This document shows positions 31,425 through 39,835 of a DNA stretch of 64,000 nt, in pieces (positions within the stretch are counted from its first letter, which is position 1; each line of letters opens with the position of its first letter). The position numbers and the translations under genes were made by a program. The notes beneath the pieces are model-generated. The model made no database searches. It was not told where the DNA came from and worked only from the letters and a program-made list of their open reading frames with translations. Source of the stretch: DSPP01 sp964607165 (GTDB lineage Bacteria; Zixibacteria; MSB-5A5; DSPP01); the NCBI GenBank assembly GCA_964607165.1, contig CAZSIT010000011.1:7742-71741 (forward strand), read 5' to 3'.

Positions 31425-33593
31425 ATGAAGCGCTTTAAATTACTTCTGGGTGTGGGGATTGCGTTTGTCCTTGCATCGTTGACGTGGGCTGCCGTTCCGC
31501 AGTTAATCAATTTTCAGGGGATTCTGAAAAATGGCAGCGGGCAGCCGGTGGCGAACGGCACCAACACCGTTGTTTTTTCCATCTACACCGACTCCACCAG
31601 CGGCATTAAACTCTGGGCCGACACCCAGAGCGTGAGCACCGACGCCAACGGGCTTTTCAATGTTATTCTGGGGGCCAAAAACCCCGTGCCGGATTCGGTG
31701 TTCAACAATCCCAATCGTTATCTTGGAATCAAAGTCGCTTCTGATGCCGAAATGACTCCAAGACAGCGGTTGGTTTCTCTAAGTTATGCGTACCGGGTAA
31801 GTTCAGTTGATGGAGCATTGGGGGGAAATATTCTTACCAAAGTTTCCATCGGCCCGGGGCATACAAATACGGGAACGAACGCTTTTGTGGCGGGGGAAAA
31901 CAACAACGCTCTTGGAAACTATTCCGTAGTCAGTGGTGGGGGCGGCCCTTCTGCTTCCGACTCCAACTCGGCGCTTGGGGGTAACTCCGTTGTCAGCGGG
32001 GGCATAAGCAACACCGCCAGCGGTTTTGGCGCCACGGTCGGTGGCGGGTACGCCAACACCGCCAGCAATACTGCTGCCACCATCGGCGGAGGGGGAAGCA
32101 ACACGGCCAGCGGCCCGGGCGCGACCGTCGGCGGCGGCAGTAGTAATGATGCCATTGGCCAGGACGCAACCGTCGGCGGCGGCGCCGGCAACACGGCCAG
32201 CAATTTTGAAGCGACAGTCGGCGGCGGCGCGGGCAACACCGCAAGCGCGGAGAAAGCCACCGTCAGCGGCGGTGCGGTCAATTCGGCCAGCAACTCTTTC
32301 GCTACGGTCGGTGGCGGCGGCAATAACAGCGCCCGAGGGCAATTTTCCGTCGTGGGGGGCGGAGGTGGTGTGTTCCCTTCCGATTCCAACTCGGCGCTTG
32401 GGGACTACTCTACGGTCGGCGGCGGCCATAAAAACGTTGCCAGCGGCATTAATGCAACGGTTAGTGGGGGTGTCAATAACACCGCCGATGCTTACAGTAC
32501 GGTGAGCGGAGGAAACAGCAACACCGCAACTGCGACAACATCCACCGTAGGTGGGGGTTCAAACAACACCGCCAATGGCACCTCTTCCACCGTTGCCGGT
32601 GGGGAGAATAATAAAGCCCTTGCTGCCTTTGCTTCAACGGTTGGGGGCGGGCTAAACGATACGGCCAGCGGTCTTTACTCCACGGTTCCGGGTGGTCGAG
32701 CCAACAGGGCCTTGGGCGATTATTCTTTTGCCGCCGGGCGGCGGGCCAAAGCCGCCCACGCCGGTTCTTTTGTCTGGGGTGACAGCACGGATGCGAACTT
32801 TGCTTCTACGGCTGCCAACCAGTTCTTAATCCGGGCTTTGGGTGGAGTTGGAATCGGTTTGAACAATCCGGCGGAAAAATTAGATGTGAACGGCAGTATT
32901 GCCATCCGCAACAGCAACGCGCTGAAAATTTACAGTGACGGTATAGGCATGATTTTCACGAACGCGCTCGGTGCTTTTGGAACCTTGGATTTGCAGAAAA
33001 CGGGGGACCTAAATCCGTCCGTTCGGTTGGGGCATTCGAATTTTCCGGCGCGGGCATTTACGATACTGACTGGAAACGGTACGGGAGCACTAACGGAGCG
33101 AATTACGGTTTTACCGACCGGAGAGGTCGGGATTGGGATGGGAACCGCAAGTCCGGTAAATAAATTGGATGTAGAAGGAGGGGCTGTGGTTGGAGCGGGT
33201 TATTCTGGAAGCAATGCGGCTCCGTCCAACGGACTCCTGGTTCAGGGAAACGTAGGTATTGGGACGACCAGCCCGAACAGTCCGCTTCACGTGCAAGGTC
33301 CAATTGCTACAGCCATCACCACCGTAGCAGCAAATACCACCTTAGACGCGACCCATAGCGTTGTTTTGGTAGATGCTATTGGAGCGGCGAGGACAATAAC
33401 ACTTCCTTCTCCAGCCGGCCTTGTAGGCAGGCAATACACTATCAAGAAAACGGATGGGACCGCAAACACGGTCACGGTAAGTCCCAGTAGCGGAACGATA
33501 GACGGCGCGGGGAGTTATGTTCTCCCATCAATTAATAAATATGTAGTAGTTGTTTCTAACGGTGCTCATTGGTGGATCGTGGCAAATAATTAA
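31425..33593 (+). CDS. Secreted beta-solenoid surface protein with YadA-head-like repeats
   Basis: 722 aa from the ATG at 31425 (AAGGAGG 7 nt upstream); longer frames to 31257 run through repeats and are rejected. A signal peptide ends near Ala23. Residues 25-125 form a conserved N-terminal domain (PQLINFQGILKNGSGQPV). Residues ~150-445 are about 17 repeats of 15-16 residues of the form ATVGGGxxNTASG, like the left-handed roll of YadA heads. Then two KLDVNG/KLDVEG tail-fibre-like segments (near 485 and 590) and a C-terminal ~80-residue domain (VVLVDAIGAARTITLPS) seen in phage tail and surface fibres. No YadA membrane anchor is present, so it is probably a secreted or fibre-type protein, likely trimeric. 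A strong hairpin follows. Confidence 0.8.
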   Translation: MKRFKLLLGVGIAFVLASLTWAAVPQLINFQGILKNGSGQPVANGTNTVVFSIYTDSTSGIKLWADTQSVSTDANGLFNVILGAKNPVPDSVFNNPNRYLGIKVASDAEMTPRQRLVSLSYAYRVSSVDGALGGNILTKVSIGPGHTNTGTNAFVAGENNNALGNYSVVSGGGGPSASDSNSALGGNSVVSGGISNTASGFGATVGGGYANTASNTAATIGGGGSNTASGPGATVGGGSSNDAIGQDATVGGGAGNTASNFEATVGGGAGNTASAEKATVSGGAVNSASNSFATVGGGGNNSARGQFSVVGGGGGVFPSDSNSALGDYSTVGGGHKNVASGINATVSGGVNNTADAYSTVSGGNSNTATATTSTVGGGSNNTANGTSSTVAGGENNKALAAFASTVGGGLNDTASGLYSTVPGGRANRALGDYSFAAGRRAKAAHAGSFVWGDSTDANFASTAANQFLIRALGGVGIGLNNPAEKLDVNGSIAIRNSNALKIYSDGIGMIFTNALGAFGTLDLQKTGDLNPSVRLGHSNFPARAFTILTGNGTGALTERITVLPTGEVGIGMGTASPVNKLDVEGGAVVGAGYSGSNAAPSNGLLVQGNVGIGTTSPNSPLHVQGPIATAITTVAANTTLDATHSVVLVDAIGAARTITLPSPAGLVGRQYTIKKTDGTANTVTVSPSSGTIDGAGSYVLPSINKYVVVVSNGAHWWIVANN

Positions 33594-33605
33594 ACAGAGC
33601 AAATA

Positions 33606-33643
33606 CAACAAAGAGGCGGCTCTTTCGAGCCGCCTCTTTGTTG
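33606..33643. terminator. Strong hairpin terminator
   Basis: A 17-bp perfect stem (33606-33622 with 33627-33643) and a 4-nt loop, placed 13 bp after the beta-solenoid stop. The U tract is poor (TTTGTTG), but the stem length favours termination on both strands. Confidence 0.7.
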
Positions 33644-33656
33644 ACCTCTCCCTCAA

Positions 33657-33751
33657 TCCCTCTCCGAAACGGAGAGGGAGGAAAAAATACGCCATTTCTT
33701 GTTGCGTCAGGAGTTACTCCTGACGCAGGTGTCGGGAGTAACTCCCGACAC
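33657..33751. repeat. Three tandem intergenic palindromes
   Basis: Hairpins at about 33658-33678 (CCCTCTCCG/CGGAGAGGG), 33704-33726 (GCGTCAGGAG/CTCCTGACGC) and 33729-33751 (GTGTCGGGAG/CTCCCGACAC) follow each other up to the thi4 stop. The last two share length and loop type but not stem sequence. Confidence 0.8.
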
Positions 33752-33758
33752 AACTTAG

Positions 33759-34613
33759 TTATGCCGTGACCAGCTTGGCTTTGCTAGTCTTTTTGCCGTT
33801 CACCTTTCCATTGCCGTTCGCAGCGTGCTTCTTGCTCCCCAATTTCTGCAGGGCAATTTCCGCCGCCCGCTCGCCGGATAAAAGCATCGCGCCGAAGGTC
33901 GGGCCCATCCGCGGAATCTGAAAGACGGTGCAAACCGCCACGCCGGAGACAATCAGGCCGGGGTGTACTTCGACGGTGTTTTCCACCACCAAATCTTCCG
34001 ATTTTTCGACCCACATACCGGAATAGGTTTTGTTCGAAATGATTCCACGCTTGGCCAAGGATTCGACTACCACGGCGTCGTGGCCGGAAGCATCGATGAC
34101 CAGCTCGGACTCCAAAGCGACCGGGTCCACACAGGTGATGGCGCGCGGCAGGGCCGAAACCGGCGTCCAGTTGATGACCGCGCCAGCCACCCGGTTGTTC
34201 TCGCGCAAGACCACGTCGTCAAACTTGGTCAAGTTGATGACTTTGACGCCGGCATCGCAGGCGGCCGCAATCAGCTTGGAGCAGGCGTGCGGGCCAGAGG
34301 CGATGTAGAGCCCCTCGGATGCTTCTTCGTACGGGCAGCCGATTTCGTCTAAAATCTTCTGGGCCGGACGGCGCACGGTGACGCCGTTCATAAAGTAGCC
34401 GCCAATCCAGAAGCCACCTCCTAAATAGTTGTTGGCCTCGACGATTAAAACCTTCTTACCGGCCTGGGCTAAACGCCGACCAGCGACCAAGCCGGAAGGC
34501 CCGGCGCCGATGATTATGACGTCGGAATAGATGTGGTTGGTAAATTCCTTGTACCATTTGTCCACGATGGCCTGCGTTACCTGGCCTTCGGAGACGGGGG
34601 CAAAACGGTTCAT
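33759..34613 (-). CDS. thi4: Thiazole synthase Thi4 family
   Basis: 284 aa. It makes the thiazole phosphate part of thiamin from NAD and glycine. The dinucleotide motif is IIIGAGPSGLVAGRRLA (33-49), followed by EANNYLGGG (59-67). The key site is Cys161 in ITCVDP: this aligns with the sulfur-donating cysteine of the yeast and plant suicide enzymes (CMDP). Archaeal sulfide-using Thi4 have His there. His178 in SGHDA is conserved. The C-terminal ~25 residues are a Lys/Asn/Gly-rich tail. A strong ribosome site (AAAGGAGGAG) precedes the ATG at 34613. A TPP riboswitch with terminator controls it. Cys alignment is by eye; it could be a catalytic enzyme if the residue is misaligned. Confidence 0.92.
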   Translation of the reverse strand: MNRFAPVSEGQVTQAIVDKWYKEFTNHIYSDVIIIGAGPSGLVAGRRLAQAGKKVLIVEANNYLGGGFWIGGYFMNGVTVRRPAQKILDEIGCPYEEASEGLYIASGPHACSKLIAAACDAGVKVINLTKFDDVVLRENNRVAGAVINWTPVSALPRAITCVDPVALESELVIDASGHDAVVVESLAKRGIISNKTYSGMWVEKSEDLVVENTVEVHPGLIVSGVAVCTVFQIPRMGPTFGAMLLSGERAAEIALQKLGSKKHAANGNGKVNGKKTSKAKLVTA

Positions 34614-34717
34614 ACTTTCTCCTCCTTTAAAGGGTTACGTTCCTTTCACTTTCATTTCGTTTCTGCTACGCCATTTCCCTGACTAAAGTCGGGGGCTATC
34701 GGTTTATCTGGCCGGCA

Positions 34718-34750
34718 ACGCAGGTTAGATGAAACTTAACCTGCGCCACA
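34718..34750. repeat. Dispersed 33-bp palindromic repeat, copy 1
   Basis: ACGCAGGTTAGAT..ACTTAACCTGCGC-type hairpin within the thi4 leader. The same 33 bp occurs at 61566-61598 with two mismatches at the loop. Confidence 0.85.
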
Positions 34751-34754
34751 CCAC

Positions 34755-34794
34755 CCGGATCCTTCGTCCGCCTGTGGCGGACTCAGGATGACAG
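34755..34794. repeat. Dispersed 40-bp repeat, copy 2 (inverted)
   Basis: Inverted relative of 22445-22484 with its own GTCCGCC/GGCGGAC stem. It lies between the riboswitch terminator and the thi4 ribosome site, so it is transcribed in the thi4 leader. Confidence 0.75.
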
Positions 34795-34803
34795 AGGGGT
34801 GGA

Positions 34804-34853
34804 AACACAAACCGCACCGCCAATCTGGTTTCGCCCAACTTGGAGGTGCGGCT
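34804..34853 (-). terminator. Riboswitch-controlled terminator of thi4
   Basis: On the minus strand a 10-bp stem (34851-34842 with 34821-34812, one mismatch) is followed by TTTGTGTTT. It sits directly after the TPP aptamer and is the expected off-state hairpin. Confidence 0.75.
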
Positions 34854-34854
34854 T

Positions 34855-34930
34855 TCTTCCTACGCTGGCATTACCCAGATCAGGTTCAAAGGGTATTTCT
34901 CAGGCCCAATTTCTCCCAGGCCACCCCTAT
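34855..34930 (-). promoter_or_regulatory. TPP riboswitch (THI box)
   Basis: The minus strand carries the aptamer consensus in order: GGGGTG at the P1/P2 side, CTGAGA, the ACCCTTTGAACCTGAT block, then CTGGGTAATGCCAGCGTAGG. It senses thiamin pyrophosphate. With the terminator at 34804-34853 it would shut off thi4 when TPP is plentiful. The transcript starts right at the aptamer according to the promoter at 34938-34966. Confidence 0.95.
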
Positions 34931-34937
34931 CATCTAT

Positions 34938-34966
34938 ATTTTACCCTTTTTTAAAGAAAAGGTCAA
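34938..34966 (-). promoter_or_regulatory. Promoter of thi4 transcript
   Basis: On the minus strand TTGACC (34966-34961), 17-bp spacer, TAAAAT (34943-34938). The start falls near 34931, at the first base of the TPP aptamer. Confidence 0.8.
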
Positions 34967-35041
34967 GAGCAAGTTGGCAGTCTATCTCCGACTCTTACCG
35001 CAAGAAGTGGAATAATTTGTACTCCATCACTTCAGGATGAA

Positions 35042-36268
35042 CTACCTCAAGCGCCGCGGCCTGGCTTTGGTGCTTCTTCCGAACGGCTGCGAATTTTTTG
35101 GCGCTTCTTTTTTAACCCGCGAAACGAAGGGGATTTCCCCGCCGTCAAAGTCGGGCAGCATAACCCGCGGCAAGGCCACTCCCAGAGCCATTTCGATATC
35201 GGAAAGCTGCGACAGTTCTTGAAGTGAAACCAGGCTGAAAGCGTCCCCCTTGGCCAGCATTCGGGCCGTCCGCCCTACCCGGTGGATATAATCCTCCGGC
35301 GTGCCCGGCAGGTCGAAGTTGATTACGTGCGAGATTTTTTCCACGTCCAATCCCCGCGCGGCAATATCAGTGGCTACCAGAAGTTGGAATTTCCCCCGGC
35401 GGAAGCTTTCCAAAGCCGCCACCCGCTGCCCTTGCGTCCGGTCGCCGTGCATAAGCCCCACCCCGTAGCCTTCTTGAAGCAGCCGCCGCGCCAGCCGCTC
35501 CGCCCGGTGTTTGGTGCGCGTAAAAACCAGAACCGAAGGCATTTTCGCCTGCCCCAAAAGATGGAGCAGCAAATCCGTTTTCCGCTCCGGCCGCACCGGA
35601 TAAACCGCGTGAGTAATGCCCACCGGCAAAATGGCCGGCTGCTCATGCATTGCCGCAACCCGTACCGGGTTTACCAGAATCTGATTCGCCAGCCGCAGCA
35701 CGGCCTCCGGGATGGTGGCGGAAAAAAGCATGTTTTGCCTTTGCTTTGGCAGGGCCCCGACGATGCGGCGCACGTCCGGATAAAACCCCATATCCAGCAT
35801 CCGGTCCGCCTCGTCCAGAACCAGAAAAGAAATCTGGCCGAAACGGGTCTTGTGTTGTTGATGATGGTCCAAAAGCCGCCCCGGCGTGGCAATGATGATG
35901 TCCGTGCCGTTCTTCAAGGCCTCTTCCTGCGGCACGTAGCCCACCCCGCCGTAAACCGGAAAGGAACGGATGCCGAGCGGATGTCCGAACTGCTTCCCCA
36001 CGCGGTCGACTTGAAGCGCCAGCTCGCGCGTGGGAACCAGAATCAAAACCCGCGTTCCGCCGCTTTTTTTCTCCCCCAAAAGCTTGGTGATGATGGGCAG
36101 AAGAAAAGCGGCCGTCTTGCCGGAGCCGGTTTCGGCCGAGGCGATGACGTCCCGGCCGGACATAACCGATGGAATCGCCTGGGCTTGGATTGGGGTCGGC
36201 TGAACGAAATTGTATTTTTTAAACAGCGGCGCGAATTTCGGCGAAAGCCCGAGGGAGTTAAAGGGCAT
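35042..36268 (-). CDS. DEAD-box RNA helicase (RhlE-like)
   Basis: 408 aa from the ATG at 36268; longer frames upstream are read-through of the hydroxylase gene. All helicase motifs are present: Q motif (FVQPTPIQAQAIP), Walker A ASAETGSGKT, PTRELALQ, GG, TPGRLLDH, DEAD in VLDEADRMLDMGF, SAT, ARGLDVE and HRVGRTAR. The basic C-terminal tail (KARPRRLR) is short. It unwinds structured RNA in ribosome assembly, decay or cold response. Its start lies 11 bp inside the end of the hydroxylase gene, so translation is probably coupled; the Shine-Dalgarno is weak. Confidence 0.93.
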   Translation of the reverse strand: MPFNSLGLSPKFAPLFKKYNFVQPTPIQAQAIPSVMSGRDVIASAETGSGKTAAFLLPIITKLLGEKKSGGTRVLILVPTRELALQVDRVGKQFGHPLGIRSFPVYGGVGYVPQEEALKNGTDIIIATPGRLLDHHQQHKTRFGQISFLVLDEADRMLDMGFYPDVRRIVGALPKQRQNMLFSATIPEAVLRLANQILVNPVRVAAMHEQPAILPVGITHAVYPVRPERKTDLLLHLLGQAKMPSVLVFTRTKHRAERLARRLLQEGYGVGLMHGDRTQGQRVAALESFRRGKFQLLVATDIAARGLDVEKISHVINFDLPGTPEDYIHRVGRTARMLAKGDAFSLVSLQELSQLSDIEMALGVALPRVMLPDFDGGEIPFVSRVKKEAPKNSQPFGRSTKARPRRLR

Positions 36269-37001
36269 AATTTCTTCGGTCGGCAACCTCGGACGTTTCC
36301 TTTTCTCCCGAATAAGGCGCCGGTTGAGGCGCGCTTGTGGTGAGCGACCCGTCCTGACCTGTCCCGCTTGCGTTGAGCGCCGCGTAAACGAGCTCGGTCG
36401 AGGGAGCCCCGACACTGTCGGGGAGGGAAGTCGAACCGGCGGCGTTCCCTTCCCGCCTGGGCGCCCGCACCCGTTTGATTTGGGCTTCTTCCCGTTTTCC
36501 GATGCGGGTTCCGAGAATAAAATCGGCCACCGGCAATACTACATTAAAATTTTTGTACTGAAAACGGTGATGCAGGCGGTGATGCCGGTCAAGAAAACGA
36601 AAAACCGCCGTTTGCTCCACCCGGCGCCCTTTGGGAACGTGCATAAGCCAGTGCAGCGTTTCGTAAGCGGCGTAGTAGGCCGCCATGGCCGCCAGAGCGG
36701 GCCAAAAAACGGGAAAGCCGGCCGGTTTTTGGAGAAAATAAAACGCCGGCAGGTGCAGCCCTATTAAAAGCGGCGCATTCCACCAGCTGAAAGGAACTTT
36801 GTCTTTATGCTCTTCTTTTTGCAGATGATATCCTTCAAAAGCGTTGAAAATATGGTGGTGCGTCAAGGTATGCGTTCGGAAGGGGTAATCTAAAAAACCA
36901 TACGGCCGGTGCAGCAAAAACCGATGCAGGGTCCACTCAAAAAACGACGCATAAACGGCAACGGCGGCGAAGACAAGCGCTCCTGCAATAATGTTGCTCA
37001 A
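36258..37001 (-). CDS. Fatty acid hydroxylase/sterol desaturase superfamily protein
   Basis: 247 aa from a TTG at 37001, chosen because AGGAGG stands 6 nt before it; the longer frame from 37019 would place this site inside the gene. Four His clusters that bind the di-iron centre are intact: HRFLLH (26-31), His44 with HHH (48-50), HWLMH (117-121) and HHRLHH (140-145). About four membrane helices are present. It probably hydroxylates a lipid or carotenoid at the inner membrane. The last ~60 residues (after residue ~185) are Ser/Thr/Pro-rich, without family character, and are encoded by DNA like the intergenic repeats (compare 36337-36350 with 5490-5505), so the C-terminus is likely repeat-derived. 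Confidence 0.82.
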   Translation of the reverse strand: MSNIIAGALVFAAVAVYASFFEWTLHRFLLHRPYGFLDYPFRTHTLTHHHIFNAFEGYHLQKEEHKDKVPFSWWNAPLLIGLHLPAFYFLQKPAGFPVFWPALAAMAAYYAAYETLHWLMHVPKGRRVEQTAVFRFLDRHHRLHHRFQYKNFNVVLPVADFILGTRIGKREEAQIKRVRAPRREGNAAGSTSLPDSVGAPSTELVYAALNASGTGQDGSLTTSAPQPAPYSGEKETSEVADRRNYAL

Positions 37002-37174
37002 ACCGAACCTCCTGTTCAATCCCGCCCTGGCACCAGCCGAAGCGGCGGGGCCGGTGGGATTTTCTACGATTAGAAACCTTTCTTGAGGGGTCTTCCCCTC
37101 CTCTCATTAGTTAATATAACTCTTATTCAACAGTCCGGCAATCGTTTTGATTTTACCGAAAGCAGGTTTTTTAA

Positions 37175-37202
37175 TTGACCAATCGGATTTGGATTGTATA
37201 TT
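37175..37202 (+). promoter_or_regulatory. Predicted secDF promoter
   Basis: TTGACC (37175-37180), 16-bp spacer, TATATT (37197-37202); start near 37209, about 52 nt before the secD ATG. Confidence 0.65.
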
Positions 37203-37260
37203 GGCGGTTTGCATTTTTGAAATGGATGCAGGATTTGGAAGGAAAAAGGAGTAAGTAAGA

Positions 37261-38871
37261 ATGCGCGGACGGTATATGTGGATGCTGGTGGTGACCGGCG
37301 TTTTCGTGATTGGAGCGCTCGTCTCGTTGTATCCCACGTTTAAAGTCTGGACGATGACGGCCCAGGAGAAGCTGGCCAAAATCGACGATCCGGACTATAT
37401 CAATACCGAAAGAAAATCGATAAAGCTCGGGTTGGATTTGCGCGGCGGGATGCACGTCGTTTTGGAAGTGGACAAATCCAAGCTGACGCCGGACGAGGCC
37501 TCCGATGCGGTCGACCGGGCTTTGGAAATCATCCGCAACCGGGTGGATAAATTCGGGGTGGCGGAGCCTTTGATTCAAAAGCAGGGGAAAGAACGCATCG
37601 TGGTCGAGTTGCCGGGAGTGAGCGACCGGCAGCGGGCGACCAGCTTGATTGGGCAGACGGCGCAATTGGAGTTCAAGCTCTTGGAAAATCCGGACAATTT
37701 GAAAAACATTTTAAATCAAATCGACAAAACGCTGGGGCCGCAAAAAGACACCACCGCCAAAGAGAAACAAAAACCGGTGACCGATCTTTTTGGCAAAAGT
37801 ACGGGGGACACTTCCCAAACGGATGAGCCGACCGAAAAGCCCTTTTCTTCTCTTTTGCAGGCGGCGGGTAACGGATATTTCTTTGTCCAGCCGGAAGATG
37901 TGCCCCGCGTCCGCCAGTTGTTGGAAAAACCGGAAGTGCAGGCGCAAATACCGCCGGACGTGGAAATTTTGTGGTCTTCCAAAAACGAGACTTCGGAAGG
38001 ACGCGCTTTGGCCGGGTTGTACCTGGCGAAAAAACAAGTCGAGCTTTCTGGAAAGTATTTGACCTTCGCGCGGGAAAACCGCGACCCGCAGACCGGTGCA
38101 CCGGTCGTTGACTTTGAATTGAACCGGGAAGGGAGCGGAATTTTCCGGCGCCTGACGGGAGCCAACATTCAAAAGCCGTTGGCCATTGTCCTCGATCAAA
38201 GGGTGGTTTCCGCCCCCACCATTCAGGGCCAGATCTCCAACCGGGGGCAGATTACCCTCGGAGGGGGCGGCACGATGGAGGAAGCCCACGATTTGGCCAT
38301 CATTCTGCGCGCCGGCGCCTTGCCTGCTCCGGTCAGAATTATCGAGTCGAGCTTGATTGGCCCGTCTTTGGGTGCGGATTCGGTTCAAAAAGGGAAAGTT
38401 TCCGCGCTCATAGGAATTGGATTGGTCATCCTCTTCATGTCGATTTATTATAGAATTTCCGGAGCGATTGCCAGCTTTGGAATGATTTTGAACTTCGTTT
38501 TCCTGGTGGCGATTCTGGCTTCGCTGGGGCTGACTTTGACTTTGCCCGGCATTGCCGGAATCATATTGACGATGGGGATGTCGGTCGATTCAAACGTGTT
38601 GATATTTGAAAGAATCCGCGAAGAGCTGCGCTCCGGCAAAACCGTGCGCGCTTCCATCGAAGCCGGTTACAAACGGGCGTTGTGGACGGTTATCGATTCC
38701 CACGTCACCACCCTGATTACCGCCATCATTTTATTCATTTTCGGCACCGGGCCGGTAAAAGGATTTGCCGTATCGCTTTCCTGGGGAATCACCATCAGTT
38801 TGTTTACGGCGGTGGTTGTAACCCGCGCTATTTTTGAAATCCGCAAAGAATACAAAACTTTAAGCATTTGA
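37261..38871 (+). CDS. secD: Protein translocase subunit SecD
   Basis: 536 aa. N-terminal helix, LGLDLRGGMHVVLEVD motif near residue 57, a periplasmic P1 domain with a Lys/Thr-rich insert (about 155-185), then five C-terminal helices with GMSVDSNVLIFERIREELR. With SecF it uses the proton or sodium gradient to pull exported proteins out of SecYEG. AAAAGGAG precedes the ATG. It is followed by secF after 30 bp. Confidence 0.96.
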   Translation: MRGRYMWMLVVTGVFVIGALVSLYPTFKVWTMTAQEKLAKIDDPDYINTERKSIKLGLDLRGGMHVVLEVDKSKLTPDEASDAVDRALEIIRNRVDKFGVAEPLIQKQGKERIVVELPGVSDRQRATSLIGQTAQLEFKLLENPDNLKNILNQIDKTLGPQKDTTAKEKQKPVTDLFGKSTGDTSQTDEPTEKPFSSLLQAAGNGYFFVQPEDVPRVRQLLEKPEVQAQIPPDVEILWSSKNETSEGRALAGLYLAKKQVELSGKYLTFARENRDPQTGAPVVDFELNREGSGIFRRLTGANIQKPLAIVLDQRVVSAPTIQGQISNRGQITLGGGGTMEEAHDLAIILRAGALPAPVRIIESSLIGPSLGADSVQKGKVSALIGIGLVILFMSIYYRISGAIASFGMILNFVFLVAILASLGLTLTLPGIAGIILTMGMSVDSNVLIFERIREELRSGKTVRASIEAGYKRALWTVIDSHVTTLITAIILFIFGTGPVKGFAVSLSWGITISLFTAVVVTRAIFEIRKEYKTLSI

Positions 38872-38901
38872 TGGTTCACCTCTTTCACTATAAAGGAGCT
38901 T

Positions 38902-39825
38902 ATGTTTCAGATACTGCCTAAAACGAATATCAATTTCATCGGCCAGCGCAAATACGCTTTCTTAATTTCCGGCATACTTTCGGTAATCGGCATCGTGGCT
39001 TTCGTGTCCATAATGATTGGCAAGGCCAATATGGGACTTGATTTTTCCGGCGGGACGATGATACAGGGAAATTTTGAAAAACACGTGACCGTGGCAGAGC
39101 TGCGCGGCGCACTGGCTACTTTGGGCCAGGGTGATGCGGAAATTCAGGAACTGGTCGGCCACATCAAACCCAATTCATTTATCATCCGGGTCAAAGCCAC
39201 GCTGACCGAGTTGGGTAAAGTCGATACGCTGCTTTTGAATGCCATTGCCAAGGCCTTTCCAGACAACCCGTTTCTTCTCGATTCGAGCCACGAGGTCGGG
39301 CCGGCGGTGGGGAAATTGCTGCGCAAACAGGCGCAGCTGGCGGTACTTTACTCTCTTTTCGGGATTTTGATTTACATCTGGATACGGTTCGATTTCCGCT
39401 TCGCCGTCGCCGCCACCATCGCCACCTTCCACGACGTTCTGGCGGTTCTGGGAATTATGTTTGTAATGCAAAAGGAGATAACCCTTTTGGTCATCACCGC
39501 GCTTTTGACTCTGGCGGGGTATTCCTTGACCGATACGGTGGTAGTGTACGACCGAATTCGGGAAAATTTGAAGATGTTCAGGAAAAAAGGGGATTTTGAG
39601 GCCACCGTCAACGCCTCGGTCAACGAGGTTCTCTCCCGCACGGTGGTGGTTTCGTTGACCGTTTTCATCACTGTTTTAGTGATTTACCTTTTCGGCGGCA
39701 ACGTGGTGCGCGATTTTGCCCTGGCGATGATGATGGGGGTTGCGGTTGGTACCTATTCTTCAATATTCGTCGCCAGCCCCATTATAGTGGAATGGGAAAA
39801 CCGGTCACCAAAACGGTTTAAATAA
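38902..39825 (+). CDS. secF: Protein translocase subunit SecF
   Basis: 307 aa, six membrane helices, motifs LDFSGGTMIQ and LAGYSLTDTVVVYDRIREN. It ends SPIIVEWENRSPKRFK, a typical SecF tail. AAAGGAG lies before the ATG. It forms the SecDF export complex with the gene upstream. Two degenerate copies of its 3' end lie at 39966-40019 and 43251-43304. Confidence 0.96.
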   Translation: MFQILPKTNINFIGQRKYAFLISGILSVIGIVAFVSIMIGKANMGLDFSGGTMIQGNFEKHVTVAELRGALATLGQGDAEIQELVGHIKPNSFIIRVKATLTELGKVDTLLLNAIAKAFPDNPFLLDSSHEVGPAVGKLLRKQAQLAVLYSLFGILIYIWIRFDFRFAVAATIATFHDVLAVLGIMFVMQKEITLLVITALLTLAGYSLTDTVVVYDRIRENLKMFRKKGDFEATVNASVNEVLSRTVVVSLTVFITVLVIYLFGGNVVRDFALAMMMGVAVGTYSSIFVASPIIVEWENRSPKRFK

Positions 39826-39835
39826 CTTTTTCCTC

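Noticed and set aside
31803..32505. Several long open frames on both strands over the beta-solenoid repeats
   Set aside because: Periodic DNA of GGC-rich repeats stays open in many frames. Only the plus frame with signal peptide, repeats and ribosome site is coherent.
31425..33593. Prophage tail-fibre gene
   Set aside because: The C-terminal domain resembles tail fibres, but no other phage gene is near and the protein has a signal peptide.
34788..35015. Plus-strand 75-codon open frame across the thi4 leader
   Set aside because: It lies antisense to the TPP riboswitch and its terminator, with no ribosome site.
37671..38390. Long minus-strand open frames inside secD
   Set aside because: They are antisense shadows of a well-conserved secD gene.
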